From Primula veris (Eukaryota > Streptophyta > Magnoliopsida > Ericales > Primulaceae): 64,000 nt of DNA. Below, in pieces: positions 20,812-32,633 of the stretch. The notes beneath the pieces were generated by a model. It worked only from the letters and a program-made list of their open reading frames with translations. It had not been told where the DNA came from and searched no databases. The stretch is from assembly GCA_963682055.1 (NCBI GenBank), contig OY821741.1, positions 9,059,501 to 9,123,500 of the forward strand, given 5' to 3'. Made by a program: the position numbers and the translations under genes. Every line of letters begins with the position of its first letter. Position 1 is the stretch's first letter.

Positions 20812-23800
20812 ATATATTATATTTGAAGATATTATTTTCTGTTTGTTTGTCCATTCAGTTTCCTTAGAAATTATTGTGTTTATTTACAACGTACCTAACA
20901 GTTTTAAACGATATTTTTATATTTTGCACGTTAATACAATAATTTCAGTGTATCGATTTACAGAAAATTATTTCCGTGGCTAACACAGTTATGTTGGACG
21001 ACACGTGCTTGCACGTGACTAAATTCTATTAAAGTCTTTTAACGACAAGGGTATTTTGATCATTTGTAACATAGGTCCAATAAAAAAATAAAAAATAAAA
21101 ATAAAATAAATACAATGGACAAAATAATACATTTTTCTATATTCGGTTCATCACAATTCTTACCAAACATAAACCTAAATCATAAAAATAGCAAAAGTTA
21201 GTCACGTGTCGTCCATTTTGTGAAATAATTGACGGATGAGGTACAAAATTGAGTGGATTGATATTGTACAGGACGCTAAAATGAACAAAGTAGAGTAGAG
21301 GAGAGAAATTTGAATTTTTGATAAAGTATAGGGTAGTAAAACGGTTCATATCCCGTACTAATTTGTCTAGGACAATCTTACTTATCAACTTTTATAATGT
21401 CTTGTTTAGTTGTTTCCTTTTAGATTTTACTCTTTTTTTTTTCTTTTCTTTTTAACTTAGAACCTGCAGTATTTCGTTAGCCAGAAACAGGAATTTTTGT
21501 AATGTTTTGTTTTTAGCTTGAAATGCTAGTTCAAGTTTTTAATCTTGATGAAGCCATGTTTTGTCTGTGTCTAAAACGACTTATAATTTGCTTAAATGTT
21601 TCACCAAAATAAGCTCTAAGTCGCCTCCTAAAATACAACGATCGAGGGTATGAATTATTTGAATGCTTTTCCTAAAGAAGAGTATAATTTGACAAGAAAA
21701 AACTAAGACACAAGTTATAAACTTTCATGGGTTTTAATTTTTAACACGGGGTGGAGTTTTAGCTAGGTTGGGAAAAAATAGTTCACAAAGAAACTTAACA
21801 TACATATCCAATGCCACGCATGTAATTAAATAAAATATGAATACGAAATAAGGGCAAAACACAGTTACACAACTAGTGACAAATAACACAATAGTTCATG
21901 GCACTACTAAAAAAGAAAATAAATAAAAGAAATTTTGGCATATAATTTTTTAAGAATAAAGTTGTGCTTACTTGCAAAGATGAAGATGAGACAGAATTTG
22001 CTTACTCTATTCTCTCTGTATATTTCAGGAAACCTTTTTTACATCCTGAATAAGTTTTACCACAACAATTGTGTGTCCAGTGATATTTTTTAGTAAAAAG
22101 TTCTAGTGAAACTAAATACTCTCTATTATACACCATAGTTTCATTCATATCTTTTAATTTTATCACTTTAGTTTCAATTTTTAAATTTTTAGTAGTTCCA
22201 TCCTAAGGTTCCATTAAGTTGTAAAAAAAGTTTTTTTTTTAATTTAAGATCTTATTCCCTTGACATTCAAATATATTTTTGGGAAATTCCCAAATGATGG
22301 TACTGTATTCTCAAAAGGGAAACCATACATAAGATAAGGTAAATATCCGAAAACATAGATTCAACATTGTCCGCAACATCACCAGCGTTTAAGACCCAAA
22401 ATTTATCTCACATATCAAATAATTATTCCTTGAAAATATTCTGATATATAAGACAATTATTTCGATCTGAAATTAACTGCCTGAATCATTTTTCATTTTA
22501 GACATTCACTATTTTATATGATAATTTTTTAAGAAAATTATGTACAACTTGAAACATAAGATTGATTTAATTTATAAATGAAAATTAAACATAATTCTTC
22601 CTCCTTTAATTATTGAAACATGATACATTTGATCCGTAGCATAAAAAAAGATTGTAGTATTATTAGTATATATTAAGTATATGATAAAAAAAAATGTCCT
22701 ATCTGTCTCAAAGCAACTGTACCTACTTTTATAATATATCTGAGATATATTCAAGAAATAAGACACAATGTATATATATATGGGCCAGAGGGAGTTCCAT
22801 ATGCATATGTTAGAAATTTTAAATTTAGGATTTTATATTTATTTGTTATTAAGAAAAAATTCTAGCTTACTTATAAAATCTATAATTTAAACACATTGAT
22901 CTCAACTGAAAGCATCTTAAACGTAAATTGGTCTATAATTGATGAATTTTTTTATGTAATGACTATTTTAAATTGTGGATGAAAACAAAAGAACTTGAGT
23001 TTAAGCGTACAAAAACTTCTTTGAATAACAAAATAACAATTATACAAAATTTTAGGTATATAAAAGTACATACAAAGCGTGTTTTGAATAACAATTATAC
23101 TGCTTTTTTAAAAACTTACGGTTATTTGTGAAAGGAAAAAAATAACCATCTCAGATCAACAAGAGTTACAAATTTTTATTAAACCTTGTTACACAGTATT
23201 GCTTTTTTTACGTACAATCTTAAGACGATACACTCTAAAACTCTTGTTTATTAAAGGGAAAATTTGGAACTTAATTAAAAAAAAATTACCCTCAAAGACA
23301 ATTTTTAAAATTAGTACAAATGTTAATGTTATGGTGCTACTTACTTTTATTCATTGTTTTTAACTTTGATGATAAATGTAACAAATATTCAATAAGAGTT
23401 GCAAAATGTGGGTTTGTGAAAATTATGTATGTTTTTATGTACTAAATACAACTTGTGCATTATTTTTGAGTATTTGAGCTCAACTAAGAGTCTTTCTCTC
23501 TCTCTCTCTAACCCTAACTATATATTGATTTTTCACATTATAATATATATAATGGAGAATTACTAGGGAACAGTCAACATGTATCATAAACAGTTAAATA
23601 GCCTAACTGTTCCAAAGAGGCTCTCTAATGTACTTTTTAACGTGAGAATTGTATTACACGCAATAACGATCAACATATATATATATATATATTAGGAGTA
23701 TTTTTTTTTACGTAATAACTAAGGTTGGTTAATATTTCATTGGTTCTTCGACGTTTAGGGTTTTTTCTTTTACGTGTTGGACATTGGTTGCAATAATTTT

Positions 23801-23970
23801 TTTGTAAGCAGAACAAGGCTATCATTATTCGAACTCTTTTCTTATCCCAAAGAGTATCTACATGCCTTAAAACCTCATATTTTACCGGTCTGGTATATAA
23901 CAAGATTATAAAGGACAATTGTGATGAAAATGGAACTAATTAATTAATAAAAGAGAGTCACTTGTTACCA
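20812..23970. other. Long intergenic stretch, no gene seen
   Basis: AT-rich sequence of 3.1 kb with only short chance ORFs on both strands. No splice-consistent exon, RNA gene or well-bounded element was recognised. Confidence 0.5.
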
Positions 23971-23975
23971 AACTA

Positions 23976-24370
23976 TCTACAATAGTGTTGTTATCTCTAT
24001 TGTTAACTAAAATAGTTAGCTAACAATGTATTTTTTTATCTTCATTAGTCGCGTTAAAGTATGTATTATCTTTATAAATGTTAAAAAAGTTGTTAAAGTT
24101 AACAATGTTTTTAATGTTTGTAACTGCTGACATGGCAAACACGGCCCACAATTAACATTATTATCTCCTATAAATTTTCCCCATAAAAATAGTGACCAAT
24201 AAAATAAAAGATAAATTGTTAATTAAAAATTGATAACATTGTTAACGTGAAACTAATGTGCTTATTAAATTTAAGATGCATATGTGGCATTTAACATCTT
24301 TTACAACGATGATGTGTCACTATTTAACATTAAAAAGTTAACAAAACTATTATGGATACATACCTATTTC
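23976..24370. mobile_element. Probable MITE with degenerate inverted ends
   Basis: The left end, tatctacaatagtgttgtta followed by attgttaac, pairs with the reverse complement of the right end, tgtatccataatagttttgttaac. The interior is AT-rich with repeated gttaa / ttaac words. The boundaries and superfamily are uncertain. Confidence 0.35.
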
Positions 24371-26895
24371 AAAACAACAATGAGCCAAGTAAAACGTTGT
24401 ATAAAACAAGTAGATTTATTTTTTTCAATACACCGGAAATAGCATAGACTGCTAGTATAATTGACCCTAAAACACGTCTCTGCATGTACTTTATTGTGTT
24501 CTCGGAAACCTAATAAATTGCTTTGTTATTTTCCCAGAAGGCTTGATAAATTGCTTTTCTTCTTGCGCTTGTTGAAAAAGCATGTGACTACCATGTACTG
24601 ATTGTCGACTATATTCTTTTGCGAATCGCCAGTGATTGGTGCTCGACCTTATAGATTTTATTTTCCATATGTATTCTGAAATATTTTGAAGGTAAAGTTG
24701 ATTTCTAATACTAAAATAACTTAAGTACATTGCCCCTACGTAAATCGTTGGCCTGGATATGTTAGTTGATTTGTAATGATATTTTATGGACTGTTTCGGT
24801 TTCAAAACAAAAAGGAGCCAGATAATTTGGATGGAAAAAATAACTGTTAGTATAATTTATATTTTATCCTAACAAGTACTGTATACGTATTCGTCTTAAT
24901 TGTATTGCCTATGTTTTTGAGGTAGAAGCAGCTTTCACAATTCGTGTTCGATCTCATCAAACCTTACTCCTTATAACAGTTAATTAATGCTTATATCAGA
25001 TCTCCTTGTTTTTTATATGTTGCTATGCTTGAGATTTTATTTTTTCTTGTAAGTTATGCTTAAAATTCATTGATTAGGTTTTGGGGCCTTTTTCTCAGCG
25101 CAGTATAATATCTTGTTTTGTTTTTCAGTAAAGGTTTGTTTTATTGGAATATCTAAAATCTAGGGGTAAGGTAAAAGAGGAAGATATAGAGAAATAGAGT
25201 TTGCAAGTTCTTATTTGTTAAGTCTAGGTTTCGTTTGTCACAGTATATAAGCTCTTTTTACTTGATGTCAACGTCAATAGGGTATAAAAGAGAGCGAGAG
25301 ATCATAGAGAAAAAGGTGAAGGATTTCATAAGCTCTTGCCAAGATGTGTCTGCTTCTTTATCAATCAATGAAAAAAAAACTTCTCTTACTTAAAACATTT
25401 TTTGTATTTTGAACTGGATAGACATTTTATGATCATAGTAATTAAATCTTAATTTGTTGGTGTTTGATCTTATGATTTATTTGAGTTCCAACTTCCAAGT
25501 ACTTCACATATACAAGTTTTCCTTGTTTGTTTTTCTGGAGAACTGTTTTGTTAAGAGTTATATTTGACCCAAATCCATATTTCATGGATTTTGGGATACA
25601 ATGATAGTACAAAGTTGTGGTAAGTGTGATTTTGGGAAAATAAGAACTTGAGTCAGAATCGGTTTATGCTTAGTTTCATCGATTTGGTGCTGATCGAGTA
25701 TTACATTTGCATTGATTTGATTTTTCTCAGCTAGTTTGTTCCTTTAACTTTATCCTTTGAAATCATTTTCACATCTTCTTAATTATCAAAGCTTAATAGT
25801 TTTTGTTTTATGTGAAACAATTTAGACTTTTTCTTAAATTTTTGGTTTATATATATTTTAGTGAGAATTTAGTTACTTCTGAGAACTTATTTTTAAGTTT
25901 AACTAATTAACTCTGTATTAACACTATAAAGAAACCTTTTTAAGAGTAAAACTTAAAATAGGTTTACCAAAAGGTTTCTTTGCTAAAATAGCCTTATATA
26001 TTTTTATTTTAACCTTGTTTGCTGTAAAAGAAGTTGGTTACTCTAAGTTGTTCATAATTAAATGGCTCTTATAGTTATCCAATTGTTCACTATCATATCC
26101 ACTTTGACATTTGATTGGCTTTGTTTTAAGTTTCGTTCGCTTTGAAGGATTTTAACAGCATTAAACCTATAAAGGCCATCGTGAAATATTGAAACCGAAA
26201 CAAAATGTATTTTATTTCCATGTCATCTAATGTTTATACATTTGGGTTTCACATTCATTACATACGTAGTACTTCATACACTTTCTGCTCTATGTTCTCT
26301 TTAGAAAATTTGGGCGACATCAAGACTTCTGACGAGATAACATAAGGTTTTTGAAAGAAATTTGTTTATCAAACAATTGTGGAAATTATTTTCATTAGCC
26401 ACTATTACTTTAGTGTTAGTCTGTAATCAACTTATTCAGAGAATATATAATGCATCTTACATCAATTTAAATGTCCAATATGATATCACAATGCTCTAAA
26501 AATTCGTTTTTGATTATCACAATCCATTATGATGTTTTTCACCAGCTTGGATTACTCGCCCATGTAGAAAGAGAGCGAAAAAAAGCCCTGTCTATGTTTT
26601 GTTGTTTTCCTTTTACCTCCTTAATATTTTGATGAGTTTTTCATAATCTTCATATATTAGTACAGTTACCACACCACTCATCACTGCTTGTGTTTCTTCT
26701 TTACCATTTGTTTAAAAGACGCTAGGTGTTGTTTTGGTTATGAATCTTTTTCCATCACAGAGTGTATACAGTGTTTATAATACTTCAAAAGTATTGTATA
26801 TTGCATATATATATATGAGTGTTGGTATATTTTAAGTTAAAGTGTTTAATCAAGAATATGAATTTATAACAGAAGTTTATTTTTTAACAACAACT
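24371..26895. other. Non-coding stretch upstream of the AVT1-like pseudogene
   Basis: No exon supported. A TATA-like gtataaaagagagc occurs at about 25281 followed by purine-rich sequence. It could be the old promoter and leader of a gene, possibly the transporter pseudogene, but nothing links the two. Confidence 0.3.
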
Positions 26896-27363
26896 ATGGA
26901 AAACAATCTTCACGGCCCACTGACGCAAACGACAGGATCGATTGAAAGCTTGCTTCTACACGACAAATGCATTTCTCGGTAATTTTCTATATTATTCTTT
27001 ATTTCAACAACTTCAACTCGTATATTTATCTCTTTTTGTTCGAATATACAGGTCTCGGTCTCTTAACAGCTCCTTATGCGAGGCTGGTTAAGTTTAGTGC
27101 TATTTTTCATTGTCGCAGCTGTCATGCTTTACACCACAATACTAATAAAAAAGTGTTTGGACGAAAATCCATCTATTAGAAGTTACCAACAAATAGCCAA
27201 ACGAGCATTTAATTGGTAAAAGAGGACAAACTTTTGTCTCAATCATAATAAACACAGAGTTATACCCCGTGGGAATCGGTCTTTTAATATTAGAAGCCGA
27301 TAACTTACATAAATTGTTTCCCAAATTTATGATCAATATCGGCTCACTGAGCATACCGGGAAT

Positions 27364-27852
27364 CAGTGTTTTAAATAGCGTTATCGCTATCGTAGCGTTT
27401 TTTCGAAATAAACGCTAAAAGCGCTAATAGCGTTGCTATGTAGCGCTTTGCGGTGTATTTTTTTTTGCCTAAATATGCACTAAACTTTAGAATATATAAC
27501 AAAAAAAAAAAGAAATGTATAGTTATATTAGATAGTAATAAAATAAAAAAATAAAAAAAATTTGTTGTTGGTGAGTTTCGAACCTGGGTCTGCTGAAAAA
27601 CACAGCACTGTCTCAACCATCTGGACTGCAGACACTTTTATGAAAATTACACAATATATATTAATTATTTAGATTCGCTGTTTTTTTTTAACTCGCTATT
27701 TACGCTTTTGGTCCAGAATTTCGCGCTTTTTGCGCTTTTGGTCCCCTATAGCGCGATTTTAGCGCAATTCCACCCAAAATCGTGATTTTTCGTTGCGTTT
27801 TTTACCAAAAAAACGCTATTTCGCGCTACGTAGCACGAATTTTAAAACAGAG
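27364..27852. mobile_element. 489-bp hAT MITE inserted in a transporter exon
   Basis: The ends are cagtgttttaaatagcg (left) and, reverse-complemented, ctctgttttaaaattcg (right). The target duplication is perfect: CCGGGAAT at 27356-27363 and 27853-27860. Removing the element and one copy restores the frame phrase IPGIQSFIM of the transporter. The interior is rich in cgctatt / tagcgc words on both arms, and it contains a tRNA-like segment, listed separately. Confidence 0.9.
27572..27630 (-). other. tRNA-like Pol III promoter segment inside the hAT MITE
   Basis: On the minus strand, ccagatggttgagacag (27608-27624) resembles a tRNA A box and flanking D-arm. About 25 bases later ggttcgaaac (27575-27584) is a near-perfect B box. 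A run of T on the minus strand follows (27552-27560), which would act as a terminator. It is not a full tRNA, because I cannot fold paired acceptor arms. A tRNA-derived SINE head or an old tRNA fragment is likely. Confidence 0.5.
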
Positions 27853-28384
27853 CCGGGAATACAATCGTTTATAATGATAACTGCTCTTGTGATTTTTCTC
27901 TCCATGATGTTAACGGACCTTGGTATATTGTCCTATGTGTCGGCCACATGGGTGTTCTCGTGCCTTATAATATTTGTATCTATCTTATACATTGGGACAT
28001 TTGATGATGTCGGTTTGAAAGCGAAGGGAAAGTTGTTGAATATTAGTGGAATTCCTACATCGGTTAGTTTGTATATCGTTTGTTTCGCTGGCATCCGGTG
28101 ATTCCTGCCATATATACTTCTATGCAGAAATCCAATCAACTCAATAAGGTAAAAGAAATTCTTACTCTGGAAGCATAGTTTTTATCTTTATAAAGTTTTA
28201 AGTCATTATTTTTTTATAGCCTATTACTTATATAATCTGATTTTCGGAAACGTTTTAGACAATTTAGACAAGAGTGTGTGACAACGGGTTTATTTAAACT
28301 GTATATGTCACTATCTTAGGGTTTGTCATGCTGCTTCTAAGCTAAGTTTTTCTTCGCGTATTGCTTTTAGACTGTTGTACGTTT

Positions 28385-28668
28385 GTATCCAATTTTTATG
28401 CCGAGTTTTTCATTTTAATGTCCTACTTTAATGTCCTAAGTAAGCTAAGAAAAATTCAGATGGATTTCCCTTTTTTCCCAAAGTCTAAAAAATTAGTTTT
28501 TTTATCTTAAACTTGCAGCCAGACAAGCACTATTGGCTTGTCTTGTCTGGTTGCGTTTGAAGATAAAAAATCTACCTTTTTAGACTTTGGGGGAAAATGG
28601 GAAATTTATCTGAACTTTTCTAGCTTTTAGGCCATTAAATTGAAAAATTCGGCATAAAAATTGGATAC
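28385..28668. repeat. 284-bp near-palindrome (foldback element) in pseudogene intron
   Basis: The left arm (28385 to about 28526), with gtatccaatttttatgccga, tttcccttttttcccaaagt, ctaaaaaa and ccagacaagc, is mirrored by the right arm. The right arm, reverse-complemented, reads gtatccaatttttatgccga, tttcccattttcccccaaag, tctaaaaagg and ccagacaagac. The loop is only a few bases (about actattg). This is a foldback MITE able to make a long hairpin RNA if transcribed. Confidence 0.85.
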
Positions 28669-29432
28669 AGTTTGAAGCTAAAGTGTTTGAGCTTTAAAAA
28701 AATCTATGTTTTCTCAGCTCTAAGCTTCTTGAGTATTCAGCCAAGAATAACAGAAAAGCTCGGTTAACTAAATGCATCGTCTAGCAGATAAATGTTACAG
28801 GACATATATAGAACTATCTATTCGCCAAAAGCTGAAGAAATAATAATAATAGATTGATTTGTAATTTTGTATAGCAATTTATAATATGAAGAATCTCTTT
28901 TTCTTTTTTTCGGGGCTTGTTAACAAGCTTCTTTATCACAACTATAACGTACTTGTGCACGGCTATAGTGGGATATCACATGTATGGAAACAACGTCGAA
29001 TCGCAAATAACGCTAAATTTTCCAACAGGAAAAATTAGCACGGACATAGCAATTTACACGGCGTAACTAATTCCAATAACTCGATATGCATTAATGATAA
29101 CACCAGTGGCAAATGGTATTGAAACTGAATTATCAGAAAAATACAGAAGCTGGAGGTGTGTCCAGCTAAGTATCAGAATTGGGCTACTAATAAGTACAGT
29201 AGTTTTGGCATGAGCTTTTCCACATTTTGAGAATTTGATGTCGATAGTTGGGTTGATATTCGTTGTTTTTGCTTCTATTTTACTACCTTGCCTTTTCCAC
29301 TTGAAAATATCCGATTCGTATCCGAGTTGGAGTCATAAGATGACTGCAATAGTCGGGATAATTGTATTTGGAATTGCTGCTGGAATAGCAGGGACTTATT
29401 GGTCGATAGCCGAACTTGTGCATAAAAAGTAA

Positions 29433-30959
29433 GTGTACTGGTAAGTTAGTGACTTTTAAGCCAATAAGCACATCCCGACTAATTCTCTCTCTTGTCATAT
29501 GATGTCATTAAGAGTTTTTTAGTGAATGATTTTAGATGTAAGTTGTTTTTTTTTCCAATGTAAATAATTCTTATAATTGCCACTACCCCAATTCTTGAAA
29601 TGTAATTACTATGCTAACTTGTAATGAAACTGAAAACTTCTTCTGACTGATTGGCTTATATATATACATGATTTTTTTTTTCTAACGTATTTATAAAGCT
29701 GAAATCCTATATATGATTGACGGGTGGGGTATATGTTTTTTCAGAATAAAAAAGCCTAATGAACTCCTTATATATATACTAGCGAACGTGCTCACGCAGT
29801 GAAATGCGTCAATTTATGCAACACTATAAAAATATGTATAAAAAAAACAATAAAAACTTCATTGTATTAATTCGAAAAATAAATTAAATTAATAAGTATT
29901 TAAGATCGAAAAATAGAATAAAAATAAGGATTGTACCTGTGAGAGAGATGAGGAGAACAAATAAAAATTTATAAAGTTTTAAAATAAAAAAAATAAAAAT
30001 ATATAGTAGGCGGATATAGCCAGTTACACTATTTTTAGAATTTTAAATTTCAATTGTTTTATTTTATTTCTTCTCTTTCCTTACTGTGTAATTTTATAAA
30101 CTATTACGGTTTTTTTTAAATAATTATTTCAAGTTTTTATAAACTATATTCACATAAATAATATATATATATATATATATATATACTACTCCCATATCTA
30201 TTTGAAAATAAAATTAGCATGGTGTGTCTTGAGACTCTTGACTATGATAACAAAATAGTGACATAAATTAAAATTAAAACAGTTGACTAAGATTTAAGTC
30301 AATAATAACTTGTAAACTAGATCTCACTCTATCCCATGATGACAATTGACAAATACACTGTCGATCATTATTTAACTTGATCAAAATAAAACAAATGACC
30401 CCAGATATCATCAACATAGTTTGCCTGAAAATGAACAGATATATATATATATATAAATTTACTTGTATCTTGATTTATTTATTTTTTTGGAAATTTATCT
30501 TGATTTATTCTTGAAAATGAAAAGTTATCTTTTATTTTCTTTCTAGTCATGATGTCATTAGTAATATTTGTGAGTTAGTACTTGGTATTCTTTTCTCCAT
30601 GTGAAATAACTAAAATAAGTCGATGCACTGAAGAAGTTTCCTTTTATGATAATATTGAAACAATTCAAACCTTTGAAAGAGAAAATAATTTTCTTCTTTT
30701 TTAAAATAAATGTGGGAAACCCACTAATTATATCGCATAAAAAATGGCCGTATGGACCTCATTATTTTTAAAATAAAGAGAAAATAACATGACATTTATT
30801 CCGAGCCTACAGTTACATGACATTTAACCAGAGAGGTGATAGATGATCTCTTATGATGGACCACGACAAAATTTTATTACTTAAAATACATTTATATATA
30901 AGGTTGCATATCGAGAAATATATAGCCGAATGTATGAAACCATTCAATCAGAATCATAT
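29433..30959. other. Intergenic, no gene seen
   Basis: AT-rich sequence. It contains (TA)n microsatellites at about 30160-30184 and 30440-30455, and no coding signal. The last few hundred bases probably hold the 3' UTR of the 4CL-like gene on the minus strand. Confidence 0.5.
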
Positions 30960-32579
30960 TTAGAGTCGAGAAATGAGAGCCTTGAGTTCTCTTCGAAGAA
31001 TCTTTCCGGATGCTGATTTTGGTATTGTATGCGTAAACACGATCTTTCGTACTTTCTTGTACGGTGAGACCTGCCACACCGAAACTCAGCTATAAGAATT
31101 TACACAGCAGTAACATTGACTTAAATTAGCTTGTTTTCATTTTAATTTTTAAGCAAATAACTTGAGATTAAAAACTGAAATAGGACAAGCAATCGTATTC
31201 TTCACTTAAATTTTTTATAAAGATGGTGGCACAATTGACCCGCAAAATGAGGAGCAAGTTAAGAAATTAAATCAAGTCCTTGTCTGGTTTTAAAATGTTA
31301 GAAGTCATTATATTAGTTATTGTTTTTTTTTCTAAGGGTACTTAAATTATTTAAGTTCTAGTATCATAACATAAGACCGCTATTTAAAATTCGTTGAAAA
31401 GTTATTATTGAGATAACAAAATGTTAACATTATTTTAGCTCATAATCAATAACAAACTATTTAGCTAGATATTGTACTGAAACGAATATCATAAAGATTA
31501 CTTAGACTAATGGGACTTGGCTAAAAATTGGTTGATGACTTTCACGTGCTATATAACTAATAGTCTTGCTTATTTGTCTTCTCAGATGATAATTTTTACT
31601 TATAATTAGATTCTCTCAATCCAGTTTGTTCAGGGCCAACCGTGATATTGTGCAAACTTTCAGGAAAAAAGTTTATGTTTACATGCTCAAATTATACTTT
31701 AAATATAACTCATATTGATATTATAACAACACTTATCAATGTTAATTACTGAATATCAAAATGACTAACCTGTTTAGCAACATAGTCGGAAAGAGCTGCT
31801 TCGGAGAGCTGACTTCCTTTTTTCTTGATTACAAAAGCCACCGGAATCTCTCCCGCGTCTTCATCGATTGCTCTAAAAAAATCAAAATCAAATTGACTTT
31901 GTAAATTATTTCAAAGTTTTTTCCATATGAGAAGAGAGGTTTAATGTGGTATATTAATTATATAGGTGATCCCGTTAAACTTAATGGCAATGCCACACAA
32001 GATTAGGGTTTGTTAATTTGGCATAATTTGATTTTAATCTTAAGTCCAGCTTCATACTAGAAATTCAATTGGCACATGGTTATTTTTAGCTTCTGTGAAT
32101 AAAAAACGGGATTTAGAAGAAAGTTAAATGGCACTTACAAACTTTAAAATGATGTTCTAATATAAGAAGTGACTCACTAAAAGTGTAAACTTATTAAAAT
32201 CGAACTTATTCCGGCTTTTTCAAGCTTTCAATCGAAATATGTGTCGAGCTTTGAATTGAACTATAGCGAAAGTTGTTTTAAAACAGCTAGTTCGTTTCTC
32301 ACTGAAAAAAAAATCTGCTTTTAGATGAACATGTTGAAACATCAAACCCTAAAAACTTATTTCTTATTAAAAAAAATGACAATATGTCAAAGTTACATAT
32401 ATACAGCTAAAAATCAACTTTTTTGCAAGTTGAAATTAACTAGCTTTAAGTTAACTTTTTGGATCAACAGCAGCATAATTAGTATCATCGTGATGGGAAT
32501 ATCCAAAGAGACTCTAGATCAATTAAATAAGAAAAATGATATAGGCACTAGTCATTAGAAAAATGATCAACATGTGAGT

Positions 32580-32633
<54 letters not shown>

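Larger units (their letters stand above)
26896..29432 (+). pseudogene. AVT1-like vacuolar amino-acid transporter pseudogene
   Basis: Remains of an AAAP-family transporter (amino acid/H+ type, multi-pass). An N-terminal piece lies at 26896-26978, then GLGLLTAPYA at 27052 onward. MLYTTILIKKCLDENPSIRS, NTELYPVGIGLLILEADNLH and IGSLSIPGI follow, up to 27363. After a 489-bp hAT insertion it resumes with QSFIMITALVIFLSMMLTDL, ILSYVSATWVFSCLII, KGKLLNISGIPT and VSLYIVCFAG to a donor at 28148. A later exon from about 28920 has VGYHMYGNNVESQITLNFPT, MITPVANGIETELSEKYRSW and the last helices to a TAA at 29430-29432. Damage: a small deletion after TAPYA, a 1-nt insertion near 27218, a 1-nt deletion near 28095, in-frame TAA at 29064 and TGA at 29211, and the hAT insertion. 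The intron 28149-28920 carries a 284-bp inverted repeat. The family is clear and the locus is certainly broken. Confidence 0.9.

Noticed and set aside
24491..24805. 104-codon minus-strand ORF
   Set aside because: No recognisable motif, no splice partners and AT-rich composition. It is probably a chance ORF.
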